Both the position numbers and the translations under genes were made by a program. Under the pieces are notes generated by a model. The model was given only the letters and a program-made list of their open reading frames with translations. It was not told the DNA's origin and made no database searches. From Halogranum gelatinilyticum (GTDB lineage: Archaea; Halobacteriota; Halobacteria; Halobacteriales; Haloferacaceae), in the NCBI RefSeq assembly GCF_900103715.1, contig NZ_FNHL01000001.1, positions 124,001-188,000 on the forward strand: 64,000 bases of DNA, written 5' to 3'. The first letter of the stretch is position 1; each line of letters starts with the position of its first letter. Below, one piece after another: positions 26,133 to 34,680 of this stretch.

Positions 26133-26303
26133 TTACTCCCCCCAGTCCTCTTCGAGCTCCGGGGCTCGGTCGAGGACTGGCGGGTTGACGTCGAGCACTT
26201 CCAGTTCCGCACCGCAGGTCCCACAGTCGATGATCTCTCCTGTCTCCAGGTCGTCTGCGAGGGTGACGTCGGCCCCGCATTCGACGCATTCTGCTTCGGT
26301 CAT
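26133..26303 (-). CDS. lysW: Amino-group carrier protein LysW (ArgW)
   Basis: A 56-residue acidic carrier protein. Two zinc-binding pairs are visible, C6-x2-C9 and C27-x2-C30. The C-terminus is EDWGE, the family signature whose final Glu is the attachment point for the substrate amino group. The ATG lies 7 nt after an AGGAG. lysX starts 51 nt downstream. The carrier shields the amino group of glutamate through the kinase, reductase and transaminase steps. Confidence 0.95.
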   Translation of the reverse strand: MTEAECVECGADVTLADDLETGEIIDCGTCGAELEVLDVNPPVLDRAPELEEDWGE

Positions 26304-26330
26304 GGTGTACTCCTGCGTTCGGTGTTCGAT

Positions 26331-26341
26331 ACCATAAACCC
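26331..26341 (-). promoter_or_regulatory. TATA-like box of the lysW-argF transcription unit
   Basis: On the minus strand this reads GGGTTTATGGT, about 33 nt before the lysW ATG. It predicts a start site about 7 nt before the ATG, so the seven downstream genes may form a unit separate from argGH. Confidence 0.55.
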
Positions 26342-26414
26342 ATCGAAGTTATCAGAAAATTAACAGAAACTGCAGGCTACGCTACGGGGAGTTAGAAGGC
26401 CTGTGTCCGCCGTG

Positions 26415-26439
26415 TCTGAATTTACTGTCGGAATTCAGA
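26415..26439. promoter_or_regulatory. Perfect 8-bp inverted repeat, candidate operator or terminator
   Basis: TCTGAATT at 26415-26422 is matched by AATTCAGA at 26432-26439 with a 9-nt spacer. The A/T content is unusual for this genome. It is upstream of the lysW TATA box and downstream of argH. It resembles in outline the TGAAT/ATTCA half-sites of bacterial ARG boxes, but that is only a visual likeness. Confidence 0.4.
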
Positions 26440-26569
26440 GTGTATTAGATGTCCCCGAACGGGGACGGTGGCTGCGGTCGTGGCGGCCGCGGTCGTCGGC
26501 CACCCACGACAGCGCCGTCCGGTCGTCGGGGTCGGAGTCGTCGAAGTCGTCGAAGAAGGGTCGGCTCAC
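26435..26569 (-). CDS. Possible 44-residue ORF overlapping argH
   Basis: A GTG overlaps the argH stop by 4 nt (GTGA), the same coupling seen elsewhere in this operon. The product starts SRPFFDDFDDSDPDDRTAL, acidic and aromatic as expected of a haloarchaeal protein, and continues with a basic His/Arg-rich half. Its stop falls inside the 26415-26439 inverted repeat. I recognise no family, and it may be chance. Confidence 0.3.
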   Translation of the reverse strand: MSRPFFDDFDDSDPDDRTALSWVADDRGRHDRSHRPRSGTSNTL

Positions 26570-28035
26570 TCATACGTGCTCACCTCGTCGGCCAGCGTCT
26601 CGGCGGCCGCGACGAGCGCGTCCTGCCGGTCGGCGAGTGCCTCCGTGTCGGTGGCGAGGTCCTGTTCCGCCGCGTCGAGGTCTGTGGCGACCGCCGACGG
26701 GGCAGGCCCGCCCTGTGAGTCACGGGACGCGACGCTCTGGGCCGGGTCGAGCGCGGCCTCGACGGCGTCGCGGGTCACGTATTCCCATAGTGAGGCACCT
26801 AATACCTCCTCTGCGACAGCGTCAAGTGTTGCGACGCTCGGATTCTCGCCCTCCGCTTCGGCGGCTGCCTCGGCGACGACCTCGTGGGCCGTCCGGAAGG
26901 GCAGCCCCGCCATCGCCAGCAGGTCGGCGACGCCGGTCGCCGTCGAGAAGCCGTCTGCGGCCTCGTCGGCGAGGGTCTCGTCGTTCCACGTCGCCGTCGC
27001 CACCGCACCGGCCGCGACGTCAGTCGCGTTCGCCACGACGTCGACGGCGTCGAAGGCGTGGCCGTGCGCACGCTGCAGGTCGCGGTTGTACGCACGGGGA
27101 AGCCCCTTCAGCGTCGTGAGCAGCCCGGTGAGGTCGCCGACGACGTCGCCGGCACTGCCCCGGACGAGTTCGAGCGTGTCGGGGTTCTTCTTCTGGGGCA
27201 TGATCGACGAGGTCGACGAGTAGTCGTCCGAGAGGTCGACGTAGCCCTTGTTCGCGAAGATGATCACGTCCTCCGCCAGCCCCGAGAGCGTCGTCGCGTG
27301 CGTCGCAAGCGCGGAGAGGGTCTCCGCGAGGAAGTCGCGTGCGGAGGAGGCGTCCATCGAGTTCGAAAGGACAGAATCGAACCCCAGCAACTCGGCCGTG
27401 CGCTCGCGGTCGACGTCGAACGGCGTGCCTGCAAACGCGGCCGCGCCGAGCGGCGACTGGTTGATGCGGTCGTAGGCGTCCAGCAGCCGAGCGGTGTCGC
27501 GGGCGACCGCCGCCTCGTACGAGAGGAGATAGTGTGCCACGGTCGTCGGCTGGGCGGGCTGGAGATGGGTGTAGCCGGGCATCACCGTCTCGGTGTGCTC
27601 CGCTGCGGTCTCCACCAGTGCCTCACGTAGCGCGAGGGTATCCTCGACGACTTCGAGGACGTCGGCGCGGAGCTGGTAGCGGATACAGGTCGCCACCTCG
27701 TCGTTGCGCGAGCGGGCGGTGTGCATCTTCCCGCCGTCGGGACCGACGCGCTCGATGACCGCGGACTCGATGGCCTCGTGGACGTCCTCCCCGTCGGGGA
27801 GTGCCTCGTGACCAGCGTCTTCCACGTCGTCGAGCGCGGTCAGAATCTCGCCGGCGACGTCGTCGTCGACGATATCCTGCTCGGCGAGCATCACGACGTG
27901 CGCGCGGTCGACCGCCAGGTCGGCGGCGAAGATGCGCTCGTCGGCCGCGAGGCTGGAGAGGAACCCCCGCGCGGGGCCGCCGCTGAAGCGGTCGCGGCGG
28001 ATGACCCCCGAGCCTGCGGATTCCTCGTCACTCAT
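26566..28035 (-). CDS. argH: Argininosuccinate lyase
   Basis: Cleaves argininosuccinate to arginine and fumarate. The 489-residue fumarase/aspartase-superfamily protein has the signature SSTSSIMPQKKNPD with the catalytic Ser loop, HTARSRNDEVAT and GYTHLQPAQPTT. It starts 3 nt after the argG stop. The C-terminus includes acidic additions typical of halophiles. It is the second gene of the cluster. Confidence 0.96.
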   Translation of the reverse strand: MSDEESAGSGVIRRDRFSGGPARGFLSSLAADERIFAADLAVDRAHVVMLAEQDIVDDDVAGEILTALDDVEDAGHEALPDGEDVHEAIESAVIERVGPDGGKMHTARSRNDEVATCIRYQLRADVLEVVEDTLALREALVETAAEHTETVMPGYTHLQPAQPTTVAHYLLSYEAAVARDTARLLDAYDRINQSPLGAAAFAGTPFDVDRERTAELLGFDSVLSNSMDASSARDFLAETLSALATHATTLSGLAEDVIIFANKGYVDLSDDYSSTSSIMPQKKNPDTLELVRGSAGDVVGDLTGLLTTLKGLPRAYNRDLQRAHGHAFDAVDVVANATDVAAGAVATATWNDETLADEAADGFSTATGVADLLAMAGLPFRTAHEVVAEAAAEAEGENPSVATLDAVAEEVLGASLWEYVTRDAVEAALDPAQSVASRDSQGGPAPSAVATDLDAAEQDLATDTEALADRQDALVAAAETLADEVSTYE

Positions 28036-28038
28036 TCG

Positions 28039-29274
28039 TTATTCCTCGCTCTCGCCCTGACCGTCGGCGGCCAGTTCCGGCTTCTCGACGCCCTTGGCGA
28101 CGTCGTTGGCCAGGCGGCCCTGGAAGCCGTGGTATTTGGCGACGCCGGTGGCGTCCTCCTGGGTGATGTCGCCGACCGTCTTCGTGTTGAAGGAGGCGAC
28201 CTCCTCGGAGTAGACGGAGTATGCGGACTCGCGGGCGACGGGGCGGCACTGGCCGCCCTGGAGCTTGACCGTCACTTTGCCGGTGACTTTCGTCTGCGTC
28301 TTCTCGATGAAGCCTTCGAGCGCGCCCACGAGCGGGGCGTCGACGAGACCCTCGTAGCCTTTCTGGGCCCACTGGTTGTCGACCTGCACCTTGAAGTCAC
28401 GCTCCTCCTTCGTCAAGACGAGCTGTTCGAGCCCTTCGTGGGCGGTGAGAAGCACCGTCGCCGCCGGATGTTCGTAGTTCTCGCGGACCTTCAGCCCGAG
28501 CATGCGGTCCTCCATCATGTCCGTGCGGCCGACGCCGAATTTTCCGGCGAGGGCGTTGAGGTGTTCGATGAGGTCGGCGGGAGCCATCTCTTCGCCGTCG
28601 ACGGCGACGGGATAGCCGTTGTCGAACTCGATTTCGACCAGCTTGGCCTCGCTCGCGTTGGCCGGGTCGTCGGTCCACTCGTAGATGTCTTCCGGGGGCA
28701 CGTAGCTCGGATCTTCGAGTTCGCCGCCCTCGATGGAACGGCTCCAGAGGTTGGTGTCGATGCTCCAGACGCCGTCGTTACCGGCCTGGACGGGGAGGTT
28801 CTTCTCGTCGGCGTACTGTTTCTCCCACTCGCGGGTGAGTCCCATCTCGCGGACGGGGGCGATGACGGTCAGGTCCGAGGAGCGCCAGACGGCCTCGAAA
28901 CGGAGCTGGTCGTTGCCCTTTCCCGTACAGCCGTGGGCGATGGCCTCACAGTCCTCTTCTTCGGCGACGTCGAGAATCGCCTTGGCGATGATCGGGCGGG
29001 CGAGTGCCGTCCCGAGCGGGTAGCCCTGGTAGGTCGCGTTCGCGCGGACGGAGTCGAAACAGAGTTCCGCAAACTCGTCTTTGGCGTCGACGACGTGGAT
29101 ATCGAGGCCGTGAGCGTCGGCCGTCTCCTTAGCCTCCTCGAACTCCGACTCGGGCTGGCCGACGTCGACGGTGACGCCGACCACTTCGTCGTAGCCGTAC
29201 TCCTCTTTGAGCAGCGAAACGCAAACTGTTGTGTCGAGTCCTCCGCTGAATGCGAGGGCGACGCGCTTTGTCAT
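28039..29274 (-). CDS. argG: Argininosuccinate synthase
   Basis: ATP-dependent condensation of citrulline and aspartate, 411 residues. ALAFSGGLDTTVC at the N-terminus is the PP-loop ATP-binding motif; YQGYPLGTALARPIIAK and AHGCTGKGNDQLRFE are conserved substrate-binding segments. ATG 29274 is preceded by GAGGT; an upstream in-frame codon at 29283 is less likely. It is the first gene of the arginine cluster. Confidence 0.96.
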   Translation of the reverse strand: MTKRVALAFSGGLDTTVCVSLLKEEYGYDEVVGVTVDVGQPESEFEEAKETADAHGLDIHVVDAKDEFAELCFDSVRANATYQGYPLGTALARPIIAKAILDVAEEEDCEAIAHGCTGKGNDQLRFEAVWRSSDLTVIAPVREMGLTREWEKQYADEKNLPVQAGNDGVWSIDTNLWSRSIEGGELEDPSYVPPEDIYEWTDDPANASEAKLVEIEFDNGYPVAVDGEEMAPADLIEHLNALAGKFGVGRTDMMEDRMLGLKVRENYEHPAATVLLTAHEGLEQLVLTKEERDFKVQVDNQWAQKGYEGLVDAPLVGALEGFIEKTQTKVTGKVTVKLQGGQCRPVARESAYSVYSEEVASFNTKTVGDITQEDATGVAKYHGFQGRLANDVAKGVEKPELAADGQGESEE

Positions 29275-29299
29275 GTACCTCACAGTCCCCCTTTGAGGG

Positions 29300-29308
29300 T
29301 ATTAAATT
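29300..29308 (-). promoter_or_regulatory. TATA-like box of argGH
   Basis: AATTTAATA on the minus strand lies about 30 nt before the argG ATG in a markedly A/T-rich stretch (29300-29340). The predicted transcript would have a leader of only a few nucleotides. Confidence 0.5.
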
Positions 29309-29344
29309 CTTGGTTTTAGATTTATGAAATAAAGGAGCAGAGAT

Positions 29345-29427
29345 GCCTATAGGCGGTACGAAGGCTTGTGAGTCTGTAGTTTCAAACTCGGGGTCGAGGG
29401 GAGAGATAGTAGTGGGCCTAAAGGCCC
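29345..29427. other. Two palindromes in the argG upstream region
   Basis: GCCTATAGGC at 29345-29354 is a perfect 10-bp palindrome, and GGGCCT-AA-AGGCCC occupies 29414-29427. Both lie upstream of the argG promoter in a 330-nt gene-free interval (29310-29638), and could be regulator sites. I see no supportable gene in that interval. Confidence 0.35.
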
Positions 29428-29617
29428 GGTCGTCGGACTCGTCGGGGTCGGAGAAGGGACGGCGCGCTCACGAGGTCGCGAGCGGCGGCGAGACGAGTCC
29501 CTGCCATTGCTCTCTCTTTGTCTGTGGGGGCTATTAAACGCTTTCGGGGCGGCAACTGTTACGCGGCGGTGTCGGGGTGTTGTCGCGTCTGCCGCCGACG
29601 CACGCCCCACTCCATCG

Positions 29618-29624
29618 AAAAAAA
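29618..29624 (-). terminator. T-tract terminator after the antiporter gene
   Basis: Seven consecutive A on the + strand (T on the transcribed minus strand) 15 nt beyond the stop of the antiporter gene, in otherwise GC-rich DNA. It matches the archaeal oligo-T termination signal. Confidence 0.5.
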
Positions 29625-29638
29625 GTGTCTTCGCCCGC

Positions 29639-30826
29639 TCAGGCCGACGTACCGCGCCGCAAGACGAGTCCTTCGAGGCGGTCGGAGTACTGCATCAGCA
29701 CCGACCCGAGGAGGCTCATCACGAGAACGTAGCCGACGGCGAACGCCGGAATCACCTGCGTCATCACCTCGCCGGTCCCCTGCACCGCGGTCGCGGCGAT
29801 GATCAGCGAGAACTCCCCGCGCGTGACCATGGCGACGCCCGTGCGGAACGACCGCCGCTGGTCGAGGTCGAACAGCCGCCCGCCGTAGTAGCCGCTGATG
29901 ACCTTCGCGGGTGCGGTCAGGACGACCGCGATGGCGAGCAGTCCGGCCACCTGCACGACGACACTGGGATCCGTCCCCAGGCCGATCCAGAAGAAGAACG
30001 CCGCGGCGAACACGTCGCGGATGGGCGTCAGCAGCGACTCGATGCGCTCGCGGTGGTGCGTCGTCGAGAAGCCCATGCCGACGAAGAAGGCCGCGACGGC
30101 CTCACTCACCCCGAGTGAGAGCGCGAGGGCGGCGACGGGCACGGCGATGCCGAGCACGCGCAGTACGAACAGCTCCTCGGCGTCGACCTTCAGGACGCGC
30201 TCGAACAGCTGGCCGCCGTAGTAGACGGCGAGGACGAGGACGACGAGGAAGCCGAGCGCGACGCCGACGTTCATCGCCGTCCCGACGAGACCGTCGCCGC
30301 CGACGACGAGCGAGGCGACGACGGCGAGATAGACCGCGACTACGAGGTCCTCGAAGACCAGCGTCCCGAGGATGGGTTCGCTCTCGGGGTTGGCAATCCA
30401 TCCCAGGTCGATGAGCGACTTCGTGATGATGGCCGACGAGGAGATGTAGACGATGCCGCCGAGCAGGAGCGCTTCGACGAACGTCCAGCCGAGGACGAGT
30501 CCGAGGGCGATTCCGAGTGGGAGGTTGATCGCCATGTCGACCGCTCCGGCCGCGGAGATCTGCCGCCGTGCGGACAACAGCCGCGTGATGGAGAACTCCA
30601 GCCCGAGGAAGAAGAGCAGAAGGACGATACCCAGCTCCCCGAAGATGGTCGCCACTTCCCCGTTCGGGACGTGGAAGAACCCGGCCGCGCCGGCGACGTT
30701 CGGCCCGAGAACCACTCCAGCGACGAGGTAGAGCGGGATGACCGACAGCCCGATGCGCGCGGCGACGACACCGGCGACGGCGACGCCGAAGAACAACAGT
30801 CCGATTTCGGCTAGCCCGGCAGCCAT
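29639..30826 (-). CDS. CPA2-family cation/proton antiporter (KhtU/Kef-like)
   Basis: A 395-residue integral membrane protein with about 12 hydrophobic segments. YLVAGVVLGPNVAG and LLFFLGLEFSITRLL are typical of the KefB/CPA2 family, as are VFEDLVVAVYLAV (the ion-site Asp) and VTRGEFSLIIAATAV. It lacks a C-terminal TrkA-N domain; instead the preceding gene encodes a separate TrkA-C-type regulator. That pairing is the KhtT-KhtU arrangement, known for K+ efflux. In a halophile it may balance K+ or Na+. The two genes overlap by one nucleotide. Confidence 0.88.
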   Translation of the reverse strand: MAAGLAEIGLLFFGVAVAGVVAARIGLSVIPLYLVAGVVLGPNVAGAAGFFHVPNGEVATIFGELGIVLLLFFLGLEFSITRLLSARRQISAAGAVDMAINLPLGIALGLVLGWTFVEALLLGGIVYISSSAIITKSLIDLGWIANPESEPILGTLVFEDLVVAVYLAVVASLVVGGDGLVGTAMNVGVALGFLVVLVLAVYYGGQLFERVLKVDAEELFVLRVLGIAVPVAALALSLGVSEAVAAFFVGMGFSTTHHRERIESLLTPIRDVFAAAFFFWIGLGTDPSVVVQVAGLLAIAVVLTAPAKVISGYYGGRLFDLDQRRSFRTGVAMVTRGEFSLIIAATAVQGTGEVMTQVIPAFAVGYVLVMSLLGSVLMQYSDRLEGLVLRRGTSA

Positions 30827-31317
30827 CAGTCCTCGGTGCCCGCGATGTGGCCGATGAACGACCGGCAGCCGTCTCGTGGGCCGAGGACGACCAGCGTGTC
30901 GCCCGTCTCGATGGTCGTGTTACCGCCCGGACTCGGGATGGTGTCCGGCCCGCGCTGGATGGCGATGATGGAGATGCCGAACTGCCGGCGGACGTCCGTT
31001 TCCGCGAGCGTCTTGCCCGCAATCGTCGACCCTTCGTCGACGTCGACCCACTCCAAGACGGTGTTGCCGCCGAGCAGTGTCTCGATCCGCTCGCTCTTCA
31101 CGGGCTGGAAGTACGCGCCTTCGAGGATGGTCCCGACCTGTCGGGCGAGGTCGTCCGACAGCTCGAACAGCCGTTCGGAGTCGTCGTCGGGTGTGGGCCG
31201 CTTGTACACTTCCCGTCGGCCGGTGTTGTGCGTCACGATGACGAGCCGTGATCCGTCACCGAGTTCGATCTCGTGTTTCTTTCCGACGCCGGGAAGGTCG
31301 CTCTCGTAGATAGTCAT
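30826..31317 (-). CDS. TrkA-C domain regulatory subunit (KhtT-like)
   Basis: A 163-residue soluble protein. The N-terminal half (DLPGVGKKHEIELGDGSRLV) matches the KhtT-type N-terminal domain; the C-terminal half (LAETDVRRQFGISIIAIQRG, IETGDTLVVLGPRD) is a TrkA-C (RCK-C) ligand-binding domain. Bacterial KhtT gates KhtU in response to pH or cyclic di-AMP. Which ligand acts here is not visible. It is cotranscribed with the antiporter. Confidence 0.85.
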   Translation of the reverse strand: MTIYESDLPGVGKKHEIELGDGSRLVIVTHNTGRREVYKRPTPDDDSERLFELSDDLARQVGTILEGAYFQPVKSERIETLLGGNTVLEWVDVDEGSTIAGKTLAETDVRRQFGISIIAIQRGPDTIPSPGGNTTIETGDTLVVLGPRDGCRSFIGHIAGTED

Positions 31318-31338
31318 GCCTGTGGCTTCGCTGAGGTG

Positions 31339-31349
31339 ATTAATAAGGG
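31339..31349 (-). promoter_or_regulatory. TATA box of the KhtT-KhtU unit
   Basis: Minus-strand CCCTTATTAAT lies about 25-30 nt before ATG 31317. The position fits a leaderless transcript. Confidence 0.55.
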
Positions 31350-31372
31350 TAGGGCTGCCGTCGCTCGGTCTC

Positions 31373-31963
31373 TTAGGCTCCCAGCGTCAGCACGAGCCAG
31401 ATACCGACCGCCGCGGCCGGCGGAATCGAGAGGTTGTCGTCGACGACGTAGCCCGCGACCACCGGCTTCAGCCCGTCTGCGAGCGTCGCGCCGAGCGCGC
31501 CCAGCCCCGCCGCGGCGACGGCGATAGGGAATGACGACGTCGCGCCGTCGACGAACGGCCACGCCAGCGCGAAACAGACGCCGAACATGGCGAGCAGGAC
31601 GCCCGCCTGCTTGGCCGTCCCGGCGTCGTTCGACCCGAGAATTCCGCTGATGGGGTCGCCGATGGTCAGCATCAACATCCCCGGAATGGCGACGTAGGGG
31701 GCGAAGACGAGCGCGACGGCGGTCATGCTGAAGAAGTACAGCGCGTAGCCCGCGGGGTTGTCCTGCTCGTACTCGCGGGTGAGTTCGCGGTAGATCCACC
31801 AGTCGAGTCCGACCTGCAGCCGCAGCACTTCGAGGACGGCCACGACGAGCGACCCGAAGACGAGCAGGTAGCCGAGCTGCGTCCACGAGACCAAGTCCAG
31901 CAGGTAGAGCCCGGGCAGGGCAGTGCCGCTGACGTGGACGAGCCGCCGACCGATTTCGCTCAC
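31373..31963 (-). CDS. Dolichol kinase/CDP-diacylglycerol-type membrane protein
   Basis: A 196-residue membrane protein with about six hydrophobic segments. RRLVHVSGTALPGLYLLDLV near the start and TIGDPISGILGS in the middle are the motifs seen in SEC59/dolichol kinase and CTP-dependent polyprenol kinase families. In archaea such proteins may phosphorylate dolichol or geranylgeraniol. The product overlaps the GlyRS gene by 4 nt (ATGA), suggesting cotranscription of the two. Confidence 0.75.
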   Translation of the reverse strand: MSEIGRRLVHVSGTALPGLYLLDLVSWTQLGYLLVFGSLVVAVLEVLRLQVGLDWWIYRELTREYEQDNPAGYALYFFSMTAVALVFAPYVAIPGMLMLTIGDPISGILGSNDAGTAKQAGVLLAMFGVCFALAWPFVDGATSSFPIAVAAAGLGALGATLADGLKPVVAGYVVDDNLSIPPAAAVGIWLVLTLGA

Positions 31964-33744
31964 GCTTCGGCGGGTTCGACCGTCTCGTAGGTCTCGCGGA
32001 GGTCCGCAAAGGTCCTGTCGCCGTCGCGGACGGCCGAGAGCTCCTCGACCAACGAGTCGACCGGCAGCCGGAGCTGAGCCGTCGTGTCACGCTCGCGCAG
32101 CGTCACGGTGTCGGGACCGTCGCTCTCGATGCCCTCGTAGTCGACGGTGACGCAGAACGGCGTGCCGACCTCGTCCTGTCGCCGGTAGCGACGGCCGATG
32201 TTCCCCGACTCGTCGTAGGAGACGGAGAGACCGGCCGCCCGCAGGTCGTCGACCACGTCGTGTGCGAGGTCGGTCAGCTCTTCGGCGTTGCTCAGGAGCG
32301 GGAAGACACCGACCGACGTCGGCGCGACGCCCGGTTCGAGCCCGAGGAACGAGCGTTCCTCGCCAGCGACCTCGTCTTCGGTGTAGGCGTGGGCGATGAC
32401 GGTGTAGACGGTGCGGTCGACACCGAAGGAGGGTTCGACCACGTGCGGCGTGATGTGCTCGCCGGACTCGGTCTGCTCCTCGACGCTGAAGTTCGCGAGG
32501 TCGGTGTCGACGGTCACGTCGTCGCCGTCGACCTCGACAGTCACCTCGTCGGCCTCGAAGGCGTCGGGGTTCGTTTCCGCCAACTCTTGCAGGGCCTCGG
32601 CGACGGCCATCGCCTGCCCGCCGAACTCCGGACCCAGCGCGCTCATATCGGGGTCGACGACGGCGCGCTCGACGGTTTTCGGCTCGTCGTACTGCTGGAA
32701 GACGGTGAAGGAGTCGTCGCCGTGCTCGCCGTGTTTCGACAGGTCGTAGTCGCCGCGGTAGGCGAAGCCAGCGATCTCGACCCAGTCGCCGCCCAGCTCT
32801 GCCTCGGCGTCCCAACAGTCGCTCGCGTAGTGGGCGCGCTCGCCGGGGAGATGCTGGCGGAAGCGGAACCGGTCCATGTCGACGCCGACCGACTCGTACC
32901 AACCCTGCGCGACGCCGAGGAAGTAAGCGACCCAGTCGCTGGCGATGATGCCCTCGTCGACTGCCTCGCCAATCGTGACCTCGACGTACTCCGTCGACTC
33001 CTTCTCCTGCTCGGTCGCGGGGTAGAGGACGACCTCCACGTCACGCACGTCTTCGAGCGGCGGCTCATCGGACTCGGGGTCGATGAACTGCTCCAACTCG
33101 GCCTGCGTGAACTCGCGGGTCCGGACGATGCCCTTTCTGGGACTGATCTCGTTGCGGTAGGCGCGGCCGACCTGCGTGATGCCGAAGGGCAGCTGGTTCC
33201 GGGCGTACTCCTTCAGCCGGGGGAACTCCACGAAGATGCCCTGGGCGGTCTCGGGCCGGAGATAGCCCTGCTGGCCCTTGCCGGGACCGATGGAGGTCTC
33301 GAACATGAGGTTGAAGTCGACGACTTCCTGGTCCGCCAGCTCCGCACCGCAGTTCGGACAGACGAGCTCGTGGTCGGCGATGAGCCCCTCCACCTCGTCG
33401 AGCGGCAGCGACTCGGCCTCCTCGATGTCGGTGTTGTCCTCGATGAGATGGTCCGCGCGGTGGGACTCGCCGCAGTCGGGACACTCGACGAGCATGTCGT
33501 CGAAGCCGTCGAGATGGCCCGACGCCTCGAAGACCGGCTCGGGCATGATGGTCGGTGCCTCGATCTCCTCGTTGCCGAGCTTCGTCGTGAACTGCTCGCG
33601 CCACGAGGACTCGACGTTCCGCTTCAGTGCCGCGCCCTCGGGACCGAAGGTGTAGAAGCCGGCGACGCCGCCGTAGGCCTCCGCGGAGCCGAAGAAGAAG
33701 CCCCGACGCTTGGCCAGCTCGGTCAGTTTCTCCGACTCGCTCAT
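31960..33744 (-). CDS. glyS: Glycyl-tRNA synthetase (archaeal alpha2 type)
   Basis: Charges tRNA-Gly; 594 residues, class II. It starts KLTELAKRRGFFFGSAEAYG, the archaeal/eukaryotic type N-terminus. A zinc ribbon is present (CPDCGESH ... CPNCGAEL). Motif 2 region RNEISPRKGIVRTREFTQAE and the late ERSFLGLEPGVAPTSVGVFP (start of the anticodon domain) are clear. It overlaps its neighbours by 4 nt on both sides, so the order CBS protein-glyS-dolichol kinase-like is one operon. Confidence 0.96.
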   Translation of the reverse strand: MSESEKLTELAKRRGFFFGSAEAYGGVAGFYTFGPEGAALKRNVESSWREQFTTKLGNEEIEAPTIMPEPVFEASGHLDGFDDMLVECPDCGESHRADHLIEDNTDIEEAESLPLDEVEGLIADHELVCPNCGAELADQEVVDFNLMFETSIGPGKGQQGYLRPETAQGIFVEFPRLKEYARNQLPFGITQVGRAYRNEISPRKGIVRTREFTQAELEQFIDPESDEPPLEDVRDVEVVLYPATEQEKESTEYVEVTIGEAVDEGIIASDWVAYFLGVAQGWYESVGVDMDRFRFRQHLPGERAHYASDCWDAEAELGGDWVEIAGFAYRGDYDLSKHGEHGDDSFTVFQQYDEPKTVERAVVDPDMSALGPEFGGQAMAVAEALQELAETNPDAFEADEVTVEVDGDDVTVDTDLANFSVEEQTESGEHITPHVVEPSFGVDRTVYTVIAHAYTEDEVAGEERSFLGLEPGVAPTSVGVFPLLSNAEELTDLAHDVVDDLRAAGLSVSYDESGNIGRRYRRQDEVGTPFCVTVDYEGIESDGPDTVTLRERDTTAQLRLPVDSLVEELSAVRDGDRTFADLRETYETVEPAEA

Positions 33745-34601
33745 AGCGCCTCCAAGAGGTCGATGTCGCGGACGATGCCGATGAGCGTGTCGCCGCTGAC
33801 GAGCGGAATCTGCTCGATGTCGTTCGAGATGAGCATCTGAGCGGCCTCCTTCGCCGTCTTGCGCTTCGAGATGGTGACGAGGTCGTCGCTCATGAACTCG
33901 CTGACGGGTTCGGCGGGGATCTCGACGTTACGGGTCGGGAGATAGCGGTTGCCGACGGCCTTGATGCCCTCCCACATCCACTCGTCGTCCTCGTCGGCGA
34001 GGCTCTCGCCGGTCTCCTCCTCGCCCTCGACGACGCGAGCGACGTCGATGATGTCGACCTCGGTCAGGATGCCGGCCATGTCGCCCTCCTCGTCGAGCGC
34101 GATGGCGTAGGGGACGTTCGCGTAGAAGATCTCGCGCTCGGCGACGGTCAGCGGCGCGCCGACGTACGTCGTGTTGATGTCCTTCGTCGCGAGGTCGCCG
34201 ACGCCGGTCTCGCCGTCGATGTCGCCGCGGGCGATGGCGTGGACGACGTCCGTGACGGTGACGATGCCTTCGAGCGTCGGGACGGGACCGCTGTCGTCGA
34301 CGACGGGGACGCGGCGGGCGTTCTCCCGCGCCATCAGGCGGGCGGCGTCCTCCAAGGTGGTGTCTGCGGTCGTCGTCGGCACCTCGCGCATCAGGATGGC
34401 GAGCTGGTCCTCGTCGGGATGCTCGATGAGGTCGTCACGAGAGATGAGTCCGCGGTACTCCTCACCGTCGTCGGTCTCTTTCACCACGGGGACGGAGGAG
34501 AAGCCGCGCTCCTGGAGATACTCCAAAACGTCGTCACGCGTACCCGGAAGTTCGACCGTTACGACCTCCGAGCGGGGTGTCATCGCGTCGGCTACGTGCA
34601 T
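33741..34601 (-). CDS. Four-CBS-domain protein
   Basis: A 286-residue soluble protein composed of two Bateman modules. Repeats are visible as DAMTPRSEVVTVEL, REVPTTTADTTLEDAARLMA, KDINTTYVGAPLTVAE and EFMSDDLVTISKRKTAKEAA, each followed by a predicted strand-helix with a conserved Asp (for example IVRDIDLLEAL). Such proteins bind adenine nucleotides and often report energy state. Its target is unknown. It overlaps glyS and is probably cotranscribed with it. Confidence 0.88.
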   Translation of the reverse strand: MHVADAMTPRSEVVTVELPGTRDDVLEYLQERGFSSVPVVKETDDGEEYRGLISRDDLIEHPDEDQLAILMREVPTTTADTTLEDAARLMARENARRVPVVDDSGPVPTLEGIVTVTDVVHAIARGDIDGETGVGDLATKDINTTYVGAPLTVAEREIFYANVPYAIALDEEGDMAGILTEVDIIDVARVVEGEEETGESLADEDDEWMWEGIKAVGNRYLPTRNVEIPAEPVSEFMSDDLVTISKRKTAKEAAQMLISNDIEQIPLVSGDTLIGIVRDIDLLEAL

Positions 34602-34680
34602 ACCGTCGCTTACTGCCCCGCACCTCTTGTAGCCTGCGAACCTGTGCGAAGGCGTCCCGAAGACGTTCGGCCGGGAGAAA

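Noticed and set aside
26101-26343. 80-residue minus-strand frame over the lysW gene
   Set aside because: It is in another frame; the lysW frame has the CxxC pairs and EDWGE end.
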